Below are positions 1-7,728 of a stretch of DNA of 64,000 nucleotides, piece after piece. The stretch is from Crenobacter cavernae (lineage in GTDB: Bacteria > Pseudomonadota > Gammaproteobacteria > Burkholderiales > Chromobacteriaceae). A model generated the notes under the pieces. It worked only from the letters and a program-made list of their open reading frames with translations. It made no database searches and was not told where the DNA came from. Each line of letters begins with the position of its first letter. The first letter of the stretch is position 1. The position numbers and the translations under genes were made by a program. The stretch lies in the NCBI RefSeq assembly GCF_003355495.1, contig NZ_CP031337.1:997001-1061000 (forward strand). Reading direction: 5' to 3'.

Positions 1-1303
1 TGCCGGTCAGCACGTGGCGACTGCCGTCCAGACGCACCATCTGGCACGACAGCAGCGCCCAGAACGCGCGGCCGTCGGCGTCCTGCAACTCGACCTCGAT
101 GTCGTTGACCTGGCCCTGCACCTGCAACAGCACCGCCACCTGGTCGCGGTTGGCCGGGTCGACGTAGAAGTCCTGCACGTAGAGCGCGCGTTCGGCGAAT
201 AGCCGTCTGTGGAACAGCGCCTCGGCGCGCGGGTTCGCGTAGATCACGCCGCCGTCGGACAGGCGGTTCATCACCATCGGGAACGGCGACGCGTCGGCGA
301 CCAGCTTGAAGCGCGACTCGCTCTCTGCCAGCTGGCGCGTGCGCTCGCCGACCTTCTCCTCGAGGCTCTGGTTGGCGACGCGCAGCCGGTCCTCGGCCAG
401 CCTGCGCTCCATCACCAGCGCGCCGACCACCAAGAGGATCACCGTCTGGCTGACGATCATCAGCCCGGCGGCGGTCAAGGCCTGGCTATTGCTGTCGACG
501 AAGAAGGCGCCACGCTCCTCGACCGCGCCGACGATGGCGAGCACCGACACCAGGCTCGCCAGCAGGTGGGCGTAGCGCAGCGGTACGCGGGCGGCGGCCC
601 AGCTGATCGGCAGCAATAATAGATAAGGCAGGCCGGAATAGAGGCCGGACGGGTTGGACAGCAGCGACAGCACGAGGAAGGAGGACAGCAGCACCACCGC
701 GGTGAGCCCGGCGCGCTCGGAAAGGCCAATCTTCGGCAACAGGTCGGGCCGCTGCAGCGGCAACAGCCACAGCATCATCACCGGCGCGAACAACAGCGTG
801 CCCGACGCGTCCGACAGCCACCAGCGCATCGCGGTGAACAGGAAGGACTGCGACAGCAGCGCGCCGTTCCACGACAGCACCAGCGCGCCGCCGAAGGAGG
901 TGATCAGCGCCGCCAGGCCGACCGCGGTCCACAGGAAATGCCAGACGTCCCTCGTCGAGAAGAAAGGCGGGCGGTTGCCGACGTGGCGCTTCAACAGGTG
1001 CACGCCCAGCCACGGGCCTAGCGAGTTGGCCAGCGACAGCGTCAGCGCAGCGCCCAGAGGCTGCGCCTGCGACACGCCGTTGATGGCCATCGAACCGAGG
1101 AACAGGCCGACGAGGCCGGCGGCGCCGAAGCGCCAGGCGGCGGCGAAGGCCAGCGCCGACGGCAGCCAGATCGGCGCCGGCATCAGGCCGTAGCGGGCGA
1201 AATAATGCGTGCCGAACAGACCGACCGCCCAGTAGCCGAGCGCAACCGCCGGCACGACGACAAGCCAGGTCCAGCCCGGATTCAGGCGTACATGCTGTCT
1301 CAC
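1..1303 (-). CDS. MASE1-type membrane sensor with PAS domain, 3' end outside window
   Basis: Read leftward from a GTG at 1303, the frame stays open to the window edge (at least 434 residues), so the output domain is not visible. The first 300 or so residues are strongly hydrophobic with about eight predicted membrane segments, in the pattern of a MASE1 sensory domain. A short coiled stretch (EEKVGERTRQLAESE, near residue 313) leads into a PAS fold starting near SRFKLVADASPFPMVMN at about residue 330. MASE1-PAS proteins usually end in GGDEF/EAL or histidine kinase domains; which one applies here cannot be said. The start is uncertain: another in-frame GTG lies at 1309 and neither has a strong ribosome binding site. 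Confidence 0.8.
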   Translation of the reverse strand, partial: MRQHVRLNPGWTWLVVVPAVALGYWAVGLFGTHYFARYGLMPAPIWLPSALAFAAAWRFGAAGLVGLFLGSMAINGVSQAQPLGAALTLSLANSLGPWLGVHLLKRHVGNRPPFFSTRDVWHFLWTAVGLAALITSFGGALVLSWNGALLSQSFLFTAMRWWLSDASGTLLFAPVMMLWLLPLQRPDLLPKIGLSERAGLTAVVLLSSFLVLSLLSNPSGLYSGLPYLLLLPISWAAARVPLRYAHLLASLVSVLAIVGAVEERGAFFVDSNSQALTAAGLMIVSQTVILLVVGALVMERRLAEDRLRVANQSLEEKVGERTRQLAESESRFKLVADASPFPMVMNRLSDGGVIYANPRAEALFHRRLFAERALYVQDFYVDPANRDQVAVLLQVQGQVNDIEVELQDADGRAFWALLSCQMVRLDGSRHVLTG

Positions 1304-1387
1304 AACCACCCCGCTTTCATGTCTGCAGCACCTTATGGCGCCACATTTTATTTTTATGTCATTTTTACTCTCATTTCGAGCGTCGCG

Positions 1388-1987
1388 ATGAATTCTTCAA
1401 ACGCCGTCGATGATTTATTAAGCAATATCCGAAACTGCGCTTTATGCCAAGAGAATTTACCGTTCGGGCCCCGCCCGGTGCTGCGCGCGAGCGCTTCGGC
1501 GCGGATCCTGATCGTCGGCCAGGCGCCCGGCTCTCGCGTGCACGCGAGCGGCGTGCCGTGGGACGACGCCTCGGGCGAACGGCTGCGACGCTGGCTAGGG
1601 CTAGGGCCCGAACTTTTCTACGATGAAAGCCAAATCGCGATCGTGCCGATGGGATTCTGCTACCCGGGGCGCGGCAAGAGCGGCGACTTGCCGCCGCGCC
1701 CCGAGTGCGCGGCGACCTGGCACCCGCTGCTGATCCCGCTGCTGACGTCGGTCCGCTTCACGCTGCTCGTCGGCCAGTACGCACAGCGCCACTTCCTCGG
1801 CGACGCGGCCGGCAGCACGCTGACCGAAACGGTCGCGGACTGGCGCTGCTACTGGCCGCGCTACGCGGTGCTGCCGCACCCGAGCCCGCGCAACCAGCTG
1901 TGGCTCAAGCGCCATCCGTGGTTCGAACAGGACTGCGTGCCGGCGATCCGCGAGCGCGTACACGCCGTGCTGGCCGGCGCAGACTGA
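1388..1987 (+). CDS. Uracil-DNA glycosylase superfamily protein
   Basis: A 199-residue protein with the two hallmark motifs of the uracil-DNA glycosylase superfamily: VGQAPG (residues 43-48), the water-activating loop region, and LPHPSPRN near residue 170, the minor-groove loop. An N-terminal CxxC (Cys17, Cys20) recalls iron-sulfur UDGs, but I cannot assign all four cluster ligands, so the exact family (4, 5 or a UdgX-like branch) is open. The expected role is excision of damaged bases from DNA. I chose the ATG at 1388 because the upstream in-frame extension has no family match and runs into the divergent sensor gene. The 5' flank is AT-rich and probably holds divergent promoters. Confidence 0.8.
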   Translation: MNSSNAVDDLLSNIRNCALCQENLPFGPRPVLRASASARILIVGQAPGSRVHASGVPWDDASGERLRRWLGLGPELFYDESQIAIVPMGFCYPGRGKSGDLPPRPECAATWHPLLIPLLTSVRFTLLVGQYAQRHFLGDAAGSTLTETVADWRCYWPRYAVLPHPSPRNQLWLKRHPWFEQDCVPAIRERVHAVLAGAD

Positions 1988-2302
1988 GCATTCTGTTACA
2001 TGCATAATCACATGTAATTCGTTCCGTTCATTACCATTGCCCCGCCGACCGTGCGACCTATCCGTTTTTTTTACGCCTTCCCCCTCGCCGCCACCCCGCT
2101 CGATACTGGCGATCCAGCCCTCGAGCGGGTCGAAGTTGGCCGAGGCCCACTCGGCGCCCCACGCCGCACGGTAGACGACCGAGACGGGCTCGGCCGGTTC
2201 GGCTCAGGGCCCCGCTGCATTCGCTTGCGCCACACCCCGCGCCGGCGGCAGACTCGGGCGGAACCGGCGCCGCGCCGAATCCCTTTGCCGTGAGGACAAG
2301 CC
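1988..2302. other. Intergenic stretch without a supported gene
   Basis: About 315 bases separate the UDG-like gene from the LysE exporter. The first 80 bases are AT-rich with a run of T near 2067. One copy of the repeated word TTGGCCGAG lies at 2136-2144. Leftward, around 2110-2200, a short frame reads like coding sequence (VVYRAAWGAEWASANFDPL) but has no start or recognisable family; it may be the tail of a lost gene. Confidence 0.4.
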
Positions 2303-2932
2303 ATGACGCTGATCGCCTTTGAGCAGGCGCTCGCCTTTCTCGCCGCCGCCATCCTGATCACGCTGTCGCCCGGTCCGGACAACCTGATGGTGCTCGGCAT
2401 GGGCGCGAGCCGCGGTCGTGCCGCCGGCGTCGCCTTCGGTCTCGGCTGCGCGACCGGCTGCCTTACGCACACGCTCTTGGCCGCGCTCGGCGTGAGCGCG
2501 CTGATCGCCGCGTCGCCGGTCGCGTTCACCGCCTTGAAGGTCGCCGGCGGCGCCTACCTGATCTACCTCGGCGTCATGGCGCTCAGGAGCCGCGGCGCGG
2601 CGCAGTCGGGCGCGCTGTTGCCGGAGGCCTCGCTTGCCCGCCTGTTCGCGCGCGGCCTCGTCGCCAACGCGATCAATCCGAAGGTGGCGCTGTTCTTCCT
2701 CGCCTTTTTGCCGCAGTTCGTCAGCGCCGGCGCCGGAGCCCCCGGCTGGCAGATCGCGCAACTGGGTGTGTTATTCACCTTGCAGGCAGCGTTGCTGTTC
2801 TCCTTGCTGGGCCTGGCCGCCGGCCGCGTCGGCGCCTGGCTCGCGCGCACGCCGGCCGCCGCGCGCTGGCTCGACCGCGTCGCCGGCACGATCTTCGCCG
2901 CGCTCGGCTTGAGGCTGATCGTCTGCCGCTGA
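2303..2932 (+). CDS. LysE/RhtB family amino-acid exporter
   Basis: A 209-residue inner-membrane protein with about six transmembrane segments. It carries the family signature near the N-terminus (LSPGPDNLMVLGMGASRGR, about residues 21-39) and a conserved NPKVALFFLAFLPQF segment near 128. LysE/RhtB proteins export amino acids or homoserine-type compounds; the substrate cannot be told from sequence. Length is normal for the family. The ATG at 2303 is preceded by GTGAGGACAAGCC, an acceptable ribosome binding site. It stands alone, with arsC convergent downstream. Confidence 0.9.
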   Translation: MTLIAFEQALAFLAAAILITLSPGPDNLMVLGMGASRGRAAGVAFGLGCATGCLTHTLLAALGVSALIAASPVAFTALKVAGGAYLIYLGVMALRSRGAAQSGALLPEASLARLFARGLVANAINPKVALFFLAFLPQFVSAGAGAPGWQIAQLGVLFTLQAALLFSLLGLAAGRVGAWLARTPAAARWLDRVAGTIFAALGLRLIVCR

Positions 2933-2987
2933 ACCGTCCCGCCACCGTTAAGCCCCGAGCCGGGTGCGCCGTGCCGCGTGGGTCGAC

Positions 2988-3341
2988 TCAGCGGAACAGC
3001 GCGAGCACCGCCTCGGGCGGGCGGCCGAGCGCGGCGCGGCCGTTCGCGACGACAATGGGCCGCTCGATCAGCCTCGGGTGCGCGACCATCGCAGCGATCA
3101 ATTGCTCGTCGGACAGCGCCGGATCATCGAGCCCCAGTACTTCGTACTCGGCCTCCTTCTTGCGGATGAAGTCGCGTGGCGACAGCCCGAGTTGGCCGAG
3201 CAGCGCGGACAGCGTCGCCGCGTCGGGCGGCGTCGCCAGATACTCGATCACGGCCGGCTCTATGCCCTTCTCTTGCAGTAGCGCGAGCGTCTCGCGCGAC
3301 TTGGAGCAGCGGGGATTGTGGTAGATGGTGACGTCGCTCAT
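2988..3341 (-). CDS. arsC: Arsenate reductase, glutaredoxin-coupled ArsC
   Basis: A 117-residue ArsC-type protein. The catalytic cysteine is Cys12 in HNPRCSKSRETL, and the family's later arginines are in LIERPIVV and GRAALGRPPE near the C-terminus. It reduces arsenate to arsenite using glutathione and glutaredoxin. Close paralogues (YffB type) have similar folds and unclear roles, and no arsR, arsB or acr3 gene lies nearby, so a resistance role is inferred. I start it at 3341 (MSDVTIYHN), where GAGGAAC precedes the ATG; a longer in-frame extension to 3365 lacks one. Confidence 0.85.
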   Translation of the reverse strand: MSDVTIYHNPRCSKSRETLALLQEKGIEPAVIEYLATPPDAATLSALLGQLGLSPRDFIRKKEAEYEVLGLDDPALSDEQLIAAMVAHPRLIERPIVVANGRAALGRPPEAVLALFR

Positions 3342-3454
3342 CGCGTTCCTCAGTGGTTTCATCAAGGCGGGGCGTCAGTGTAACGTCCCGGCGCCCGCCT
3401 TGAGCCCGTTATGAAGCGGCTCGCGAGCCGCGCCTTCCATCTTCAGGAGTTTTC

Positions 3455-3787
3455 ATGCACCCCTACCTGTCGCTCGCGGTCGCCATCGTCGCCGAAGTAA
3501 TCGCGACGAGCGCGCTCAAGGCGTCCGACGGCTTCACCCGGCCGCTACCGAGCCTGATCGTCGCCACCGGCTACGGCCTCGCTTTCTGGATGCTATCGCT
3601 GGTGCTCAAGACCGTACCGGTCGGCGTCGCCTACGCGCTGTGGAGCGGGCTCGGCATCGTGCTCGTGTCTCTGGTCGCGATGGCCGTCTACGGCCAGAAG
3701 CCCGACCTCGCCGCCATCGCCGGTATCGCGCTGATCATCGCCGGCGTCGTCGTGTTGCAGCTGTTCTCGAAGATGAGCGCGCACTGA
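3455..3787 (+). CDS. emrE: Small multidrug resistance exporter, EmrE type
   Basis: A 110-residue protein with four transmembrane helices, the standard size for the SMR family. The membrane-embedded Glu14, which binds protons and cationic drugs in EmrE, is present in IVAEVIATSALKASDGFTRP, and Trp63 is conserved in YALWSGLGIVLVSL. These match the EmrE branch rather than SugE/Gdx. It should work as a dual-topology dimer exchanging protons for quaternary cations such as dyes and disinfectants. A Shine-Dalgarno (TCAGGAG) precedes the ATG at 3455. It stands alone. Confidence 0.9.
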   Translation: MHPYLSLAVAIVAEVIATSALKASDGFTRPLPSLIVATGYGLAFWMLSLVLKTVPVGVAYALWSGLGIVLVSLVAMAVYGQKPDLAAIAGIALIIAGVVVLQLFSKMSAH

Positions 3788-3929
3788 CTCCGAACTTTCC
3801 CAGCACATCGCAATAAACCGACGCCGATTGACACCATAGATTCATCGTCTACCAAGAAATCAGCGTCGCGACGCTGCTGCCTGAGCTACCGCCGGCATGG
3901 CCGCTACGTTTTCGCAACGGAGGGACGAG

Positions 3930-5540
3930 ATGGCAAAGGATATCGCGGTGTTCATGGACGGCACGTGGAACGACCCCGACGCGCACACCAACGTCTACCG
4001 GCTGTTCAGCGCGCTGCGCGCCGGGCCAGAAGAGACGGTCGACGAGAAAGAGGGCCCGGTCAAATGCGCGTACCGCCAGAGGAAGGGCGACTCGCTGATG
4101 GCGCTCTATCTCGACGGCGTCGGTTCTTCCGGCGAAGACCGCTTCACCGGCGGGGTGCTTGGCGCCGGCCTGCATAGGAGAGTGATGGACGCCTTCCTGC
4201 TCGTGTCCAGCCATTACGTCAAAGGCGATAGGATCTGGCTATTCGGCTTCTCGCGCGGCGCGTGGTCGGCGCGCAGCCTCGCCAGCTTTATCGCGCGCGC
4301 CGGGCTGCTCACGGCCGAAGAGCTCGATGACGGCGCCGTCCTTGCCAGGCTCGAGGCCCGCAGCCTCTGGCTGCAGACCAAGGCCGAAGCGATCCGCAAC
4401 GAGGGGAAGCGGCCGCGGGGCGAGGATTTCTGGGCCGCCAACGGCGAGAAGCCGATCCAGCTGGTCGGCGTCTGGGACACGGTCGGCGCGCTCGGCGTGC
4501 CGTTCTTCAACGGGATGCGGCTGATCGACCTGGCAGAAGAGCTCAGGCTGGACTTTGCCGACCTGTCGCTGAGCGAGCGGGTGCGCTACGGACGGCACGC
4601 GATGGCGATCGACGAGCAACGAGAAGACTTTTTGCCGACACCGTGGGCGCCGCGCGCCGACGGCTCGATCAAGCAGGTGTGGTTTGCTGGCGTCCACGCG
4701 GACGTCGGCGGCGGCTACCCGGAGAAGGGGCTGTCCGACATCACGCTCAGCTGGATGGCGGCGGAAATCGCGTCGCTGGAAAACCCGTTGCCGATAGACC
4801 TGAACCAGTTGCTACCGACGCCTGCGCCGCTCGCGGTGCAGGACAGGCACGACGAGGCGCAGAACCGGATGTGGAAGCGGCGCCCGCTCTCGCCGCGGCA
4901 CATCCCGGACGACGCTGAGCTCGCACCCGAGGTCAAGGAGCGCTTCGACAAGCGGGACGACTACCGGCCGCCGTCGCTCGAGCACCACCCGCAGACGCAG
5001 GCCTACTACAAGCCGCCGATCAAGCCCGAAAAGATCTTCTCGTCCCAGCCCACCGTCAGGCTGGCGCCGGGAGAAGCCTTGCGCGACTATGTCTTCGCCA
5101 ACTGCTGCTGGAACGCGACCGGCATCGCCGTCAGCGCGGGGGAGCGCTACCGTATCGACGCGCCGGACGGCACGTGGAAGGACAAGGACCACACGGTTTC
5201 CGCCTCCGGCTACGACTCGCCCAACCCGATCATGAAAGCCGCCGAGGGGATGAGGAGGCTGGAAGACGCGCCGTGGTTCTGCCTCGTCGCCTGCGTCAAC
5301 GCCGACGCGACGCTCGAGTCGCACAACCCCGACGCCGGTAACGCCGTCACCGGCATGATCCAGAGCCTGACGCACTCGGTTGACCGGTTCGACGAAAACT
5401 CGCAGCTGCAAGCCGTCGGAAAGTCGGCCGAGCTCCAGATCGACCGGGACGGCTACCTGTACCTGTTCGCCAACGACGCTTCGTGGGCCTACTCGAACAA
5501 TAGTGGGAGCCTTATCGTCACCATCACGCGCCTGTCGTGA
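3930..5540 (+). CDS. DUF2235 alpha/beta-hydrolase (Tle1-like phospholipase family)
   Basis: A 536-residue protein of the DUF2235 family. It has the N-terminal FMDGTWND motif (residues 8-15), a nucleophile elbow GFSRGA with Ser108, and the HADVGGGYPE segment that carries a catalytic acid and glycine-rich loop. Known members include type VI secretion phospholipase effectors (Tle1) and stand-alone hydrolases. No vgrG, adaptor or immunity gene is adjacent and no signal peptide is visible, so the secretion route is unknown. I start at 3930, where GGAGGGACGAG immediately precedes ATG; a frame extension to 3897 is unlikely. The last 130 residues are outside the core fold and unassigned. Confidence 0.85.
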   Translation: MAKDIAVFMDGTWNDPDAHTNVYRLFSALRAGPEETVDEKEGPVKCAYRQRKGDSLMALYLDGVGSSGEDRFTGGVLGAGLHRRVMDAFLLVSSHYVKGDRIWLFGFSRGAWSARSLASFIARAGLLTAEELDDGAVLARLEARSLWLQTKAEAIRNEGKRPRGEDFWAANGEKPIQLVGVWDTVGALGVPFFNGMRLIDLAEELRLDFADLSLSERVRYGRHAMAIDEQREDFLPTPWAPRADGSIKQVWFAGVHADVGGGYPEKGLSDITLSWMAAEIASLENPLPIDLNQLLPTPAPLAVQDRHDEAQNRMWKRRPLSPRHIPDDAELAPEVKERFDKRDDYRPPSLEHHPQTQAYYKPPIKPEKIFSSQPTVRLAPGEALRDYVFANCCWNATGIAVSAGERYRIDAPDGTWKDKDHTVSASGYDSPNPIMKAAEGMRRLEDAPWFCLVACVNADATLESHNPDAGNAVTGMIQSLTHSVDRFDENSQLQAVGKSAELQIDRDGYLYLFANDASWAYSNNSGSLIVTITRLS

Positions 5541-5582
5541 CCCGGCTGCCCGGATGATTACGGGCGAGCGATTCTGCACGCG

Positions 5583-5612
5583 CGGGCTCGGCCAGCGTTG
5601 GCCGAGCCCTTC
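5583..5612. terminator. Hairpin built from an inverted pair of the TTGGCCGAG word
   Basis: GGGCTCGGCCAGC and GTTGGCCGAGCCC form a near-perfect stem between the convergent DUF2235 and DUF2164 genes. It is followed by CTTCT on the plus strand, so it is a plausible bidirectional terminator. One arm is an exact copy of the repeated word and the other has one mismatch. Confidence 0.6.
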
Positions 5613-5857
5613 TATTCGGCCGGCCGTTCGAGCTGCCACAGATCGTCCTGCAGCCGCTCGAAGCGCTCGGCGACGACCTTCTGCGCATCGGCGATCCCGC
5701 GCTTGTACGCGAGCGGCGCGATCTTGTCGGCGACGAAGCCGAGCACGAATTGCGCGTCGAATCCGCCGAGCTCGACGTCGAACTCGCGCGCGAGGTAGGC
5801 CTGCAGCTCGGGCGCGAGCGCGGCGAGTTGCTCGGGGGTGAGCCAGGGGGTGGACAT
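5612..5857 (-). CDS. DUF2164 family protein
   Basis: An 81-residue acidic, soluble protein (MSTPWLTPEQLAALAPELQ at the N-terminus) with the conserved core VGFVADKIAPLAYKRGIADA-like segment typical of DUF2164. No function is known for the family. It lies in the same direction as, and downstream of, rhlE but with its own gap of about 120 bases that contains rhlE's terminator, so it is probably transcribed separately or by read-through. The stop codon sits at the edge of the hairpin at 5583-5612. Confidence 0.75.
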   Translation of the reverse strand: MSTPWLTPEQLAALAPELQAYLAREFDVELGGFDAQFVLGFVADKIAPLAYKRGIADAQKVVAERFERLQDDLWQLERPAE

Positions 5858-5917
5858 CGATCTGTTCCTTGAGGTCGAGGCAAATAGCGTAGCGCCTGCG
5901 CCGGGGTCCGGAAAAGA

Positions 5918-5944
5918 AAAACGCCCGGCAGAGACCGGGCGTTG
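5918..5944 (-). terminator. Terminator downstream of rhlE
   Basis: ACGCCCGG and CCGGGCGT form a stem; on the minus strand it is followed by TTTTTCTTTTC. It lies 37 bases past the rhlE stop codon. Confidence 0.8.
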
Positions 5945-5980
5945 GCATGAATCGGCGCGCAGAAACTCGGCGCGGGACGG

Positions 5981-7453
5981 TTAACGCGACTTCGGCGGCG
6001 CGAACAGCGCGGAAGTCTGCGAACGGGGCTTGCCCTGGCCGCGCGGCGCGCTGCCCGAGGTCGGCGCCGGTTTGGCGTGCGAGTGCGGCGTGTCGCCGCG
6101 GCCACCCTTGGGCACCGGCCTCGGACCGGCGTGGCCCTCGGCGGCGGCTTTGTGCGGCTGGCGCGGCTTGCCGCCCTGGCCTTGACCCTGGCGCTGGCCT
6201 TGTCCCTGACCCTGGCGCTGACCACCCTGACCACCCTGGCCGTCGCGACGGCCACCGCCGCGCTGACCACCACGGCCGTTGATGATAGGTTCGGGCGCGA
6301 CCGACAGGTCGGCCTCGAAGCCGGCCACGGTGAACTGCGCGATCGACAACTTGGTCAGCTTTTCGATGTCCTTCAACAGCTTCAGCTCGTCGACGCACAC
6401 CAGCGACACCGCGCGGCCGGTGGAGCCGGCGCGGCCGGTGCGACCGATGCGGTGCACATAGTCTTCCGGCACGTTCGGCAGCTCGAAGTTGACCACCTGC
6501 GGCAGCTGGTCGATGTCCAGGCCCCTAGCGGCGATGTCGGTCGCGACCAGCGCCTGCAGCGTGTTCGACTTGAAGTCGGCCAGCGCCTTGGTGCGCGCGC
6601 CCTGGCTCTTGTTGCCGTGGATCGCCGCGGCCGGGATGCCGGACTTGTCGAGCTTCTCGGCCAGCCGGTTGGCGCCGTGCTTGGTGCGCGTAAACACCAG
6701 CACCTGGTGCCAGTCGCCGTCCTGGATCAGGCGCGTCAACAGGTCGGTCTTCTTGTCGCGGTCGACGAGGTGGACGCTCTGGTCGACCAGTTCGTTGGTC
6801 GTGTTGCGGCGCGCGACCTCGACCAGCTTCGGGTTGTCGAGCAGGCGGTCGGCGAGCGTCTTGATCTCGTCGGAGAAGGTCGCCGAGAACAACAGGTTCT
6901 GGCGGCGCGCCGGCAATAGCGCCAACACCTTGCGGATGTCGTGGATGAAGCCCATGTCGAGCATGCGGTCGGCTTCGTCGAGCACCAGGATCTCGATGCC
7001 GGACAGGTCGACGGTCTTCTGGTTCGCGTGGTCGAGCAGGCGGCCCGGCGTCGCGACGAGGATGTCGACGCGCTTTTTCAGCGCCTGCGCCTGCGGGTTG
7101 AAGCCGACGCCGCCGAACATCACCATCGACGTCGTCTTCAGGTATTTCGAGTAGGTGCGGACCGATTCCTCGACCTGCGCGGCGAGTTCGCGCGTCGGCG
7201 TCAGCACCAGCGCGCGCGGGCGACCCGGGCGCGCGTTCTCGGGCGGGGTTTCCAAGAGGCGCTGCAGCAGCGGCAGCGTGAAGCCAGCGGTCTTGCCGGT
7301 GCCGGTCTGCGCGGCGGCCAGCAGGTCGCCGCCGGCGAGCACTTGCGGAATCGCCTGTGCCTGGATCGGCGTCGGGGTCGTGTAACCGGCGTCGGCAAGC
7401 GCGCGCAGGATGGGCTCGGCCAACTTCAGGTCGGCAAAAACGGGGATGCTCAT
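5981..7453 (-). CDS. rhlE: DEAD-box RNA helicase RhlE
   Basis: A 490-residue ATP-dependent RNA helicase. It shows the Q motif (TPTPIQAQAI, residues 26-35), Walker A AQTGTGKT (48-55), the DEAD box, SAT, and motif VI HRIGRTGRAG. The two RecA-like domains cover about residues 1-375. A basic, low-complexity tail follows, rich in Gly, Gln and Arg (repeated RQGQGQG-type units), as in many RhlE proteins where it binds RNA. Likely roles are ribosome assembly and mRNA turnover, especially in the cold. A copy of the repeated word (7415-7423) encodes Leu-Ala-Glu near the N-terminus. Confidence 0.95.
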   Translation of the reverse strand: MSIPVFADLKLAEPILRALADAGYTTPTPIQAQAIPQVLAGGDLLAAAQTGTGKTAGFTLPLLQRLLETPPENARPGRPRALVLTPTRELAAQVEESVRTYSKYLKTTSMVMFGGVGFNPQAQALKKRVDILVATPGRLLDHANQKTVDLSGIEILVLDEADRMLDMGFIHDIRKVLALLPARRQNLLFSATFSDEIKTLADRLLDNPKLVEVARRNTTNELVDQSVHLVDRDKKTDLLTRLIQDGDWHQVLVFTRTKHGANRLAEKLDKSGIPAAAIHGNKSQGARTKALADFKSNTLQALVATDIAARGLDIDQLPQVVNFELPNVPEDYVHRIGRTGRAGSTGRAVSLVCVDELKLLKDIEKLTKLSIAQFTVAGFEADLSVAPEPIINGRGGQRGGGRRDGQGGQGGQRQGQGQGQRQGQGQGGKPRQPHKAAAEGHAGPRPVPKGGRGDTPHSHAKPAPTSGSAPRGQGKPRSQTSALFAPPKSR

Positions 7454-7728
7454 GGTTCACCTATATCGCGACGGCCTGTCGCAAGCGCGACACCAATCCA
7501 GGCAGACGGAGAAACTTGGGGGGTTGGAGGACGGTGCGCCCGGGATTGGGATGACGGCGCACGCGAAAGGCGGCCAGTGTACCGCGCCGCGGCGGCTACG
7601 GCGAGCGCGCCGACCGTTTCGGCGTCATTCACGCCGTCGAGCCGCGCTGCCGGCCGGCACGAAGTCGCGTGCAAGTTTAAATAAAGATGTCGCATAATTT
7701 ATGCCATTCCACTTGTCCGGCCCGTCCC

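Noticed and set aside
2110..2200. Minus-strand coding-like stretch before the LysE gene as a pseudogene
   Set aside because: Only about 30 codons look protein-like and no family can be named, so it is mentioned in the intergenic entry but not called.
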